Assembly (NCBI GenBank): GCA_947037995.1
Contig: CAMQUV010000013.1
Location: 1-11,122, forward strand
From: an uncultured Rikenellaceae bacterium
GTDB lineage: Bacteria > Bacteroidota > Bacteroidia > Bacteroidales > Rikenellaceae
DNA: 11,122 nucleotides
Direction of reading: 5' to 3'
The notes beneath the pieces were generated by a model. That model had not been told where the DNA came from. It saw nothing but the letters and a program-made list of their open reading frames with translations, and did not search any database. A program made the position numbers and the translations under genes. Of the stretch, positions 1-6,629 are shown piece after piece. The number at the start of each line of letters is the position of its first letter. The first letter of the stretch is position 1.

Positions 1-1
1 T

Positions 2-256
2 ACAACATTCGAGGTCGATATAATTCGTGAAACTAAAGCTATGGGCGCACCTACTACACCTTTTATGGAATCACAATCGAATGCTAAAACTGTAATTATG
101 GGTGCAGGAATGCCTCCTGTATTTAGCAAAGCTCCTGTATACACATTTTGCACGTCAAACGGAGATAGATACTATAAAGTAGAATTCACAAAATACAAAA
201 ACGCAGATGGTGTATCAGGACATGTAACAATGCAATTTGCTGAAATTGCTAAATAA
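2..256 (+). CDS. hmuY: HmuY-family heme-binding lipoprotein, C-terminal part (5' end outside window)
   Basis: This reading frame is open from the left edge, so the visible ~84 residues are only the C-terminal part of a protein whose start and signal peptide lie outside the window. An internal ATG at 41 is not a credible start. The end of the protein (GDRYYKVEFTKYKNADG, then SGHVTMQF) resembles the closing strands of the HmuY beta-sandwich fold, and the position directly before hmuS supports this. HmuY proteins are secreted or surface lipoproteins that bind heme and pass it to a TonB-dependent receptor. P. gingivalis HmuY binds iron through two histidines about 50 and 80 residues from the C-terminus. 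Here the stretch about 50 residues from the end has methionines (fragment residues 33 and 37, VIMGAGM) and no histidine, so methionine ligation is likely, as reported for HmuY homologues outside Porphyromonas. Family assignment is fairly sure; ligand identity is inferred. Confidence 0.75.
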   Translation, partial: TTFEVDIIRETKAMGAPTTPFMESQSNAKTVIMGAGMPPVFSKAPVYTFCTSNGDRYYKVEFTKYKNADGVSGHVTMQFAEIAK

Positions 257-283
257 TAATACCCACAATAATATTTTAAGATG

Positions 284-310
284 TTCTTCCTCGGTTTAAC
301 CTTGGGAGAA
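284..310 (+). promoter_or_regulatory. Intercistronic hairpin between hmuY and hmuS, possible attenuator or RNA-stability element
   Basis: TTCTTCC (284-290) can pair with GGGAGAA (304-310) including one G-T pair. Inside this, GG (293-294) pairs with CC (300-301) around a TTTAA loop, leaving a 2x2 internal mismatch. TGTTTT follows at once, so the element resembles a weak intrinsic terminator. It could reduce readthrough from a highly expressed hmuY into hmuS or protect the 3' end of hmuY mRNA. The hairpin covers the ATG at 310, which argues against that codon as the hmuS start. Function is inferred from sequence only. Confidence 0.4.
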
Positions 311-336
311 TGTTTTATGTGAAAAACAAGATAATT

Positions 337-3300
337 ATGAGAAAAAAACAAATAATATGGCTCGTCGCAACTATCGGTATTGCTATCGTAGTTGGATTGC
401 TATATAAAAGCCTCGTTTCTACGACAAACATTGCGACGCTAAATTTTCCGGACTTTACGGTCGAGAAATTTATCCGTTCAAACAATAATTCGTTTGTCAA
501 TATCGAAACCGTGTCGCTCGATAAGGTCGAGGATATTATGGACTATGACGTTGTAATGGTTCGCATACACGGCGCGACTATGACCGCACGCCACCAACAA
601 GCAATTAGCAAAGCCATTGAGAAAGGCATCCCTGTTTACGCAACGGAGAGTGACAATGCCGCAATAAACTCACTGGGCGATATGGAACTTAAATACATAT
701 CGGCATTGATGGACAATGGTTCGGTCAAGAACTACCAGAGTATGTTTAATTTCATCCGAAAAAATATAGATAAAAAAATAGCATTTAACGGAGCCTATGG
801 CGAGCCGGTTGTTATACCATCGGATTATTTCTTCCACATTGGTGACGATGAGTTTTTTGCGACGTATCAGGAGTATCAAACTTTTTACGAAAAAAGCGGT
901 CGGTACAAGAGTGGCGCGCCACGAATTGTTATTCTTTCGGGTAATATCAATATGCAAAACTCGAATGAAGAGCATCTCGTTGCTATGGTCGAATCTCTCG
1001 AGAAAAGAGGGCTAAATGTCTATCCAATTAACTCTTTTGGGTCTAAGAAACTCACTATGATTCGTGAGGTGACTCCAAATCTTATCATAAATCGCCCACA
1101 CGGTCGATTATTGATGGGCGGTGGCGAAGCTGGGGTTGAGATGTTAAAAGAACTTAATGTTCCTATGATGGCGCCCGTAACGGTTAGTGAGCTGTATGAT
1201 AAATGGCTTAAAGACAAGCAGGGAATGGCAGCTGGAGGAATGACCTCGATGAGCGTTGTTTTGCCCGAAATTGATGGTGCGATTGCTCCGTTTGCTGTGA
1301 CTGCGCAGTTTGAACGTAATGGGATGAGTATTTTCGATACTATACCCAAACATACGGAGAAATTCTCTAGTATGGTCGAAAAGTTCACTCGCCTGCAAAC
1401 CAAACAAAATAAAGACAAAAAAGTGGCTATATATTATTATAAAGGTCACGGTAAAGGCAACGTCGGAGCTGCCGAAATTGAAGGTGTGCAATCACTCTAC
1501 AATACTCTAACCCTCCTTAAAAACTGTGGTTATGACGTTCAGGGGCTACCTACTTCGGCAAAAGAGCTCGAGAAAATGATTCAGAAACAAGGCTCCGTTC
1601 TTGGAACTTATGCTAGGGGAGCTTTTGACAAATTTTTGAAAGAGGGTAACCCCGAATTGGTAGATGTAGACACATTTAACAAATGGTCAAATGAGATTCT
1701 GCCTGCCGAACTTGTTGCGCAGATGAAGGAAAAATATGGCGAGGCTCCGGGTGATTATATGGGCGTGGAGAAAGATAATAAAAAATATATCGCCGTAGCT
1801 CGTATTCAATTTGGAAATATTGCTATTCTTCCGCAGCCATTGCCCTCTACGGGCGAAGATACCGAAGCGATTGTTCACGGTGTCGATGGAGCGGTGGCAT
1901 ATCCTTATGTTGCATCGTATTTTTGGACTCGCAATGGTTTTAAAGCTGATGCGATGATACATTTTGGTACTCACGGTAGTTTGGAATTTATCCCTGGCAA
2001 ACAGGTTGCACTTTCGGACTATGATTGGACAGATGCGTTGGTAGGAGATATGCCACATTTTTATATCTATACTATCAACAACATCGGGGAGGGTATTATC
2101 GCCAAACGCCGTAGCTATGCAACACTTATTAGCCACCTCACGGCTCCGTTTATGCAGAGTGAGTTGTATGACGATTTTCGTATTCTTAAAGATAGAGTGC
2201 ACCGCTACGAACACCTTGACGAGAGTGGTGTAAAGCAAGGTTATAGAGAGACAATCACAGAGATGGCGATGAAACTTAACATTCAATCGGCATTAGGAAT
2301 TGACTCGACTAGGGTGCTGAATGACAAAGAAATTGAAAAAGTCCATATCTATATCGAAGAAATTGATGGTGAAAAAGTAGCTGACGGGCTCTACACCCTT
2401 GGCGAAAAGTATGAGCCAGAGAACCTAACTAATACCGCGCGACTAATGAGCGTCGACCCTATTAAATACTCACTTGCTATGGTGGATGTGGCTAATAACC
2501 GAGTCACAACAAAGCAGATGGATAACATAGCGTTTATGTCGCACAAATATGGTGCGAAGGCCGATAAGATTATTAAGAGAGTGCTCGGTGGAGCTAATCC
2601 AGAGCCAATATTCCAATCGCTCATTAGTGCCAAAGAACTTGCGTTATACACAACTACAACACAAGCAAAAGAGCGCGGAATTAAAATGCGCCAAAAGATG
2701 ATGAACGCTATGGCTTCGGCTGAGAAAAAACAGCTTCCAAAGTTCTTTGATGCTAACGGTATGCTTATAGTGACCCCCGTTGCACCTGCAGAAATGCCCG
2801 AGCATAAGGCTAAACCCACAAAAGAGGACAACTCGATGATGGGGCGAATGTCGAAGGCCAAACCAGTAGGTGTGAACATCGAAAAGGGAGAGAATAACGA
2901 TGAGTTAATACTCGCTATCGGTACACTAAAAGAAGCTATTTATTCAGTGTCGAAAATACGTACGGAGCTAGAATCTAGTACCAAAATTGAACAAGATGCG
3001 CTACTTGATGCGCTCAATGGTGGGTATATCGAACCGAGCTCGGCTGGCGACCCTATTATTAATCCTAGTGCTATCACTACGGGTAAAAATTTCTACTCCA
3101 TTAACCCCGAAACTACTCCAACCCCTGAGGCTTGGAAAGTAGGACGAAGGTTGGCCGAAAACCTAATCGAGGCGGAAATGGAAGCTAAGGGACGTTATCC
3201 CAAAAAAGTCAGTTTCACACTGTGGTCATCCGATTTCATATCGAGCGAAGGTGCTACCATAGCCCAGATACTCTATCTGCTTGGTGTTGAACCTCTTATG

Positions 3301-4593
3301 GATGGGTTTGGGTATATACGTTCTCTGAAACTTATCCCGATGAAAGAGCTAGGACGACCACGCGTTGATGTGGTGGTTCAAACTTCGGGACAACTCCGAG
3401 ACATTGCGGCTTCTCGCCTTGCGCTGATTAATAGAGCAATAGCGATGGCTGCGGAAGATGATTCGGAAAACAATTATGTGCGAAAAGGTTTTGATGATGC
3501 TGAAAGGCAGCTCCTCGAAAAAGGTTTCTCGCCTGTTGATGCACGTAAATATTCGCGCGAAAGAGTCTTTGGAGGTGCTAATGGCAACTACGGGACTGGA
3601 ATTATGAGTATGGTCGAAAAGGGTGATAGCTGGGATACACAGGACCAGATAGCTGCCAAATACATTGAAAATATGGGCGCTATTTACACTGCAAACGGTG
3701 GTGAAGAGTGGGGTGAGATACGCCAAGGTGTATTCGAAGCCGCGCTACTGAACACTGAAGTTGTGGTGCAACCTCGCTCGAGTAATACTTGGGGGGCGCT
3801 TAGTCTTGACCACGTCTATGAGTTTATGGGCGGACTGTCGGCGGCCGTACAAAAAGTGACTGGCAACGACCCAACGGCCTATTTTAACGATTTCCGTAAC
3901 AGTAATCGTGCTAAAGTGCAGGGTCTAAAAGAGGCTATCGGTGTGGAGAGTAATTCTACTGTTTTCAATCCTAAATACATAACCGAAATGATGAAAGGCG
4001 AAAGCAGTGCTATGTCGCGTTTTGCTGAGGTTTTTCGTAATACTTACGGATGGAACGCTATGAAACCCTCTGCAATCGACCAGCATATTTGGAATAAATA
4101 CTACGACGTTTACGTTAAGGATGAATACAAATTGGGCACTGAACAGAAGTTTGCCCAAAAGAATCCTTATGCTCTTCAAGAGATGACTGCCGTACTTATG
4201 GAATCGGCGCGCAAAGGTATGTGGAAGGCCACTAAGCAGCAGCTACAAGACGTAGCGAAACTGCATACTGACTTTGTAAACAAGCACGAGGCTGGATGTA
4301 GTGGCTTTATTTGTGATAATGCAAAACTGCGAGAATTTATCGCCAGTAACGTTGATAAAACAACTGCCGATAAATACAATAAAGACATTGATGCAGCGCG
4401 TCAGGTGCAACTCAACGAAATTGACGCTGAGAAAAGTATGGTGTTGAAAAAAGAGCAGCAGAAAAGCACAGACAACAAAAATGCTAAAGCAGTCACCTCC
4501 GAATCAGAGAAAACATATACATTATTCTACATTCTAGGTGTGATTTTTACCACCATTTTTGCCTGGTTTGTTATTAGACGTAGACAGAAATAG
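337..4593 (+). CDS. hmuS: HmuS: membrane-anchored CobN-family chelatase acting on heme
   Basis: This ~1,418-residue protein belongs to the CobN/BchH large chelatase subunit family. Residue numbers here count from the ATG at 310. Family landmarks are NRPHGR (H264), YKGHG (H380), HFGTHGSLEFIPGK (H551, H555) followed by a NNIGEG..AKRR block, GDPIINP near 913 with GKNFY after it, LGRPRVDVVVQTSGQLRD, and GCSGFICDN (C1330, C1335). A hydrophobic segment at 14-33 after RKK and another at ~1404-1422 before RRRQK place the catalytic body in the periplasm, held at both ends in the inner membrane. Cytoplasmic CobN lacks such anchors. A Pro/Lys/Met-rich linker lies at ~820-855. HmuS proteins have been described as removing iron from heme and leaving the porphyrin intact. 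I prefer the start at 337 because it directly precedes the positive signal-anchor; the in-frame ATG at 310 adds nine residues but lies in a hairpin with GGGAG one base away. hmuT follows after 2 bases. Confidence 0.9.
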   Translation: MRKKQIIWLVATIGIAIVVGLLYKSLVSTTNIATLNFPDFTVEKFIRSNNNSFVNIETVSLDKVEDIMDYDVVMVRIHGATMTARHQQAISKAIEKGIPVYATESDNAAINSLGDMELKYISALMDNGSVKNYQSMFNFIRKNIDKKIAFNGAYGEPVVIPSDYFFHIGDDEFFATYQEYQTFYEKSGRYKSGAPRIVILSGNINMQNSNEEHLVAMVESLEKRGLNVYPINSFGSKKLTMIREVTPNLIINRPHGRLLMGGGEAGVEMLKELNVPMMAPVTVSELYDKWLKDKQGMAAGGMTSMSVVLPEIDGAIAPFAVTAQFERNGMSIFDTIPKHTEKFSSMVEKFTRLQTKQNKDKKVAIYYYKGHGKGNVGAAEIEGVQSLYNTLTLLKNCGYDVQGLPTSAKELEKMIQKQGSVLGTYARGAFDKFLKEGNPELVDVDTFNKWSNEILPAELVAQMKEKYGEAPGDYMGVEKDNKKYIAVARIQFGNIAILPQPLPSTGEDTEAIVHGVDGAVAYPYVASYFWTRNGFKADAMIHFGTHGSLEFIPGKQVALSDYDWTDALVGDMPHFYIYTINNIGEGIIAKRRSYATLISHLTAPFMQSELYDDFRILKDRVHRYEHLDESGVKQGYRETITEMAMKLNIQSALGIDSTRVLNDKEIEKVHIYIEEIDGEKVADGLYTLGEKYEPENLTNTARLMSVDPIKYSLAMVDVANNRVTTKQMDNIAFMSHKYGAKADKIIKRVLGGANPEPIFQSLISAKELALYTTTTQAKERGIKMRQKMMNAMASAEKKQLPKFFDANGMLIVTPVAPAEMPEHKAKPTKEDNSMMGRMSKAKPVGVNIEKGENNDELILAIGTLKEAIYSVSKIRTELESSTKIEQDALLDALNGGYIEPSSAGDPIINPSAITTGKNFYSINPETTPTPEAWKVGRRLAENLIEAEMEAKGRYPKKVSFTLWSSDFISSEGATIAQILYLLGVEPLMDGFGYIRSLKLIPMKELGRPRVDVVVQTSGQLRDIAASRLALINRAIAMAAEDDSENNYVRKGFDDAERQLLEKGFSPVDARKYSRERVFGGANGNYGTGIMSMVEKGDSWDTQDQIAAKYIENMGAIYTANGGEEWGEIRQGVFEAALLNTEVVVQPRSSNTWGALSLDHVYEFMGGLSAAVQKVTGNDPTAYFNDFRNSNRAKVQGLKEAIGVESNSTVFNPKYITEMMKGESSAMSRFAEVFRNTYGWNAMKPSAIDQHIWNKYYDVYVKDEYKLGTEQKFAQKNPYALQEMTAVLMESARKGMWKATKQQLQDVAKLHTDFVNKHEAGCSGFICDNAKLREFIASNVDKTTADKYNKDIDAARQVQLNEIDAEKSMVLKKEQQKSTDNKNAKAVTSESEKTYTLFYILGVIFTTIFAWFVIRRRQK

Positions 4594-4595
4594 TT

Positions 4596-5297
4596 ATGGA
4601 GTTATATATTCAAATAATTCTAGTTTTAGCGATGATAAAATTTTGCTTAAAGGCGGCTAGTACGAGCCGCCCTTGGGTAGTAATATTATACGCCGTGGGA
4701 GCATCTTTGATTAGTCTATTGATGTACCCCCTAGTTATTGAACAGCCCCTGACGATAATCTCAGAGCTATTAGCAAGCGAAAAGTTCGTTGTCGATATAG
4801 CTGTTATTACGTCAGTGGAATCAATAGCTGGTATATTTATGTCGGTGCTCTTGCTCGACAACTATTTTATGGAAAAAGCCAAAAGAAAGAAATATCTCAA
4901 AATATTAAAAGTTATACCCGGAGTTGTATTTATATTTGGGATAGCATATTTTCAACTCCAATTTTTTAAACTAAGAATTGGCGCAAATTTTCTCTCAACA
5001 GCAATTCTATACAGTGCCATTATATTTACCATTACACTAATCACCGCGTTTCTTATCCGCGAGGCTGTCAAATCAGAGAGCTTACGACTTGAGTTGAAAG
5101 TGCTTCTAAACATCGCTATACTCATCATCGGGCTATTAGTAAGCTCGTCTGTGGCGGACTATAATTCTTCCGATGCCGAAACAGTAGTCGAGTGGAAAGC
5201 GTTGGGAACAATGGTGCTTTTAGGGAGCTTTACAATCCTAATTGGATACATATTCCCGAAAATTAAACCTAAAAACAAAATATTTAAAACAAATTAA
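4596..5297 (+). CDS. hmuT: HmuT: polytopic inner-membrane protein of the hmu operon
   Basis: A 233-residue, very hydrophobic protein. Likely transmembrane segments lie at about residues 2-20, 27-47, 66-88, 105-123, 133-155, 168-187 and 202-221, with a positively charged loop (KAKRKK, ~94-99) and a lysine-rich C-terminus (PKIKPKNK), both probably cytoplasmic. I see no catalytic motif. The identity rests on position: in the P. gingivalis hmuYRSTUV cluster a membrane protein of this kind sits between hmuS and the MotA/TolQ/ExbB gene, as here. Its start is 2 bases after the hmuS stop and its own stop is 3 bases before hmuU, so translation is probably coupled. Despite the name, it is not the periplasmic heme-binding protein HmuT of Gram-positive and Yersinia ABC systems. 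Inferred role: scaffold linking the HmuS anchors to the HmuU/HmuV motor, or a route for substrate or product. Confidence 0.75.
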   Translation: MELYIQIILVLAMIKFCLKAASTSRPWVVILYAVGASLISLLMYPLVIEQPLTIISELLASEKFVVDIAVITSVESIAGIFMSVLLLDNYFMEKAKRKKYLKILKVIPGVVFIFGIAYFQLQFFKLRIGANFLSTAILYSAIIFTITLITAFLIREAVKSESLRLELKVLLNIAILIIGLLVSSSVADYNSSDAETVVEWKALGTMVLLGSFTILIGYIFPKIKPKNKIFKTN

Positions 5298-5300
5298 ACA

Positions 5301-5891
5301 ATGGATGCAATAACAAATTTATTATACTGGTTGTCAACAGGACTCTTAATCCCAGTGGTAATTTTCTTACTATTTTTCTTCGCAAAATCTCTTATAATGA
5401 TTGGCGGATTCTATGGTGTTTACATAACTCGAAATAAAGTCAACAGAAAAATTAATATAGACCTCGAAACAATCTCCGTAACCGAACTTTTGGACAACAC
5501 TAATAACGCACTTTACCAAAAGGGTAAATTGATTGAATCGTTACAGCGAATTAGCAAAAACTCTGAAAACAAACCAATGATGGATAAAATACTTGGCGAT
5601 TATGAGATTGTAGCCGATAAGGAGCTTGGAAGTTCAAAGCTGTTGGTGAAAATTGGCCCTATGTTGGGTCTGATGGGAACGCTTATCCCTATGGGGCCGG
5701 CTTTGGTTGGCCTGGCAACGGGTGATGTGGCCTCGATGGCTAGCAATATGCAAGTTGCATTCGCCACTACCGTAGTTGGAATTATTATCGGCGCCATCGG
5801 TTTTATCTCGTTACAGGTTAAACAGAGGTGGGTAGCCGACGATATGAATATTTTGGAATATGTAGTTGAATCTTTAACAAATAAAAAATAA
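5301..5891 (+). CDS. hmuU: HmuU: MotA/TolQ/ExbB-family proton-channel subunit
   Basis: A 196-residue protein with the usual MotA/TolQ/ExbB layout: transmembrane segment at ~13-38, a hydrophilic cytoplasmic stretch at ~45-112, then two helices at ~116-140 and ~151-173. The signature lies in the last two: GPMLGLMGTLIPMGPALVGLA corresponds to the ExbB APYIGLLGTV-type helix, and AFATTVVGIIIGAIGF carries the conserved small and Thr residues that line the ion pore in ExbB and TolQ. Relatives form a pentameric channel around a pair of ExbD/TolR/MotB helices and convert proton or sodium flow into movement. The gene starts 3 bases after hmuT, and its stop overlaps the hmuV ATG by one base. Since there is no classical exbD next to it, HmuV is the natural partner. 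Whether the pair energises HmuS, the hmu TonB-dependent receptor or both is not shown by the sequence. Confidence 0.88.
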   Translation: MDAITNLLYWLSTGLLIPVVIFLLFFFAKSLIMIGGFYGVYITRNKVNRKINIDLETISVTELLDNTNNALYQKGKLIESLQRISKNSENKPMMDKILGDYEIVADKELGSSKLLVKIGPMLGLMGTLIPMGPALVGLATGDVASMASNMQVAFATTVVGIIIGAIGFISLQVKQRWVADDMNILEYVVESLTNKK

Positions 5892-6220
5892 TGAGAAGAA
5901 GACGATTAATCAAAGATAACGAGGACCACGACCCATTATCGGTTCTAACAAATTTATTTGACGTTGCGATGGTGTTTGCCGTAGCCCTTATGGTTGCCCT
6001 AGTAACCCGTTATGATATGACCGAGATGTTTTCGAAAGAGGACTTTACAATGGTGAAAAACCCCGGGACAGAGCAAATGGAGATTATAACCAAAAAAGGT
6101 GAAACCATTGAGAAGTACACACCCTCGGACGACCAAACCGCCGACAGCGATTCGCGAGGCAAGCGCGTGGGCACTGCTTATCAGCTTGACAATGGTGAGA
6201 TAATTTACGTCCCAGAGTAG
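5891..6220 (+). CDS. hmuV: HmuV: DUF2149 protein with one transmembrane helix, ExbD-like partner of HmuU
   Basis: A 109-residue protein with a basic N-terminus (MRRRR), one transmembrane helix at ~residues 19-40, and a short periplasmic domain that ends in GEIIYVP. This is the DUF2149 pattern that accompanies MotA/TolQ/ExbB proteins. The helix begins NLFDVAMVF; Asp24 occupies the place of the essential membrane aspartate of ExbD (FIDVMLVL in E. coli), which is visible evidence for an ion-coupled partner. The domain is shorter than in ExbD or TolR and has an acidic/polar linker (SDDQTADSDSRGKR). The start overlaps the hmuU stop by one base, which fits coupled synthesis of subunits of one complex. 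This is the last gene before the hairpin at 6254-6287. It should not be confused with the HmuV ATPase of heme ABC importers. Family is confident; the mechanistic role is inferred. Confidence 0.85.
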   Translation: MRRRRLIKDNEDHDPLSVLTNLFDVAMVFAVALMVALVTRYDMTEMFSKEDFTMVKNPGTEQMEIITKKGETIEKYTPSDDQTADSDSRGKRVGTAYQLDNGEIIYVPE

Positions 6221-6253
6221 GGCTCGAGAATTTTTAAATCTTACTAAACACTA

Positions 6254-6287
6254 TAAAACCAAGAGATGCGTGCATTTCTTGGTTTTA
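6254..6287. terminator. Strong hairpin terminator after hmuV, possibly bidirectional
   Basis: Bases 6255-6269 are complementary to 6272-6286, with one G-T pair and an outer T-A pair at 6254/6287. The 15-base arms start AAAACC and end GGTTTT, so the stem has an A run on one side and a T run on the other and could act in both directions. It lies 34 bases after the hmuV stop. On the other strand it lies ~340 bases beyond the stop of the convergent lipoprotein operon. In practice the innermost pairs would open to a slightly larger loop. Confidence 0.8.
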
Positions 6288-6378
6288 CGTTATATAGTTC
6301 GCCGAATAATTTGCATAACCATTGTCAATTAATTACGGATAACGGTTTTGACCGCTCATTATGAGGTTCGAAGTTTTT

Positions 6379-6569
6379 TCAAGTATTGTCAACGAGAGGT
6401 TCTAGTGTTCCATAAAGTTTAAATATCACGTTAAAAGATTCGGTAGGATATTTCACACCGATTATTTTAGAATCAATTTGGTTGGATTAGGGGCAATAAA
6501 TATATCGTACGGGCCACTGGTAGAGTTATCTGTTTCAGCTTCTCGGTAGTCTACCATTACATACAAAAC
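6379..6569 (-). pseudogene. Frame-broken C-terminal remnant of an unidentified protein gene
   Basis: Two overlapping minus-strand open stretches read like protein but lack a usable common frame. The first (6569 to 6462) encodes VLYVMVDYREAETDN, then SGPYDIFIAPNPT, and stops. The second (6486 to 6379), one frame over, continues with IDSKIIGVKYPTESF and FKLYGTLEPLVDNT before a TGA. Joining them near 6480 by a one-base shift gives a continuous ~60-residue tail. Alternating hydrophobic residues suggest beta strands. The first stretch is in the same frame as the upstream metallopeptidase gene but is separated from it by three stops. It could be the end of a decayed third gene of that operon. The PNPT...LYG spacing is faintly like a T9SS sorting domain, but too weak to claim. 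Both stretches are short enough that chance cannot be excluded. Confidence 0.35.
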
Positions 6570-6629
6570 CTAACAATTAATCGCGAAATCGGTAAAAGCA
6601 GTGATTCTAAAGAAGTATTACAGATACAC

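Larger units (their letters stand above)
6221..6629. other. Convergent intergenic region
   Basis: A 409-base stretch between the ends of two convergent operons. It contains the hairpin at 6254-6287 and the degraded minus-strand reading frame at 6379-6569. A plus-strand frame at 6266-6364 starts inside the hairpin and has no family resemblance. I see no RNA gene, insertion-sequence end or long repeat here. Confidence 0.7.

Noticed and set aside
337..4593. Annotation of the large gene as cobaltochelatase CobN for cobalamin synthesis
   Set aside because: Membrane anchors at both ends, HmuY-like gene before it, and hmuTUV after it without cobS/cobT or other cobalamin genes favour HmuS.
5301..6220. 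hmuU and hmuV as permease and ATPase of a heme ABC importer, as the shared names suggest
   Set aside because: HmuU shows the ExbB/TolQ two-helix signature and HmuV is 109 residues without Walker motifs; only the names coincide.
6341..6356. Small stem AACGGT/ACCGCT as terminator of the minus-strand operon
   Set aside because: Six-base stem with one G-T pair and no T tract on the required side; the hairpin at 6254-6287 is much stronger.
6266..6364. Plus-strand 32-codon frame after hmuV
   Set aside because: It starts inside the terminator hairpin, overlaps the minus-strand remnant and has no protein-family character.
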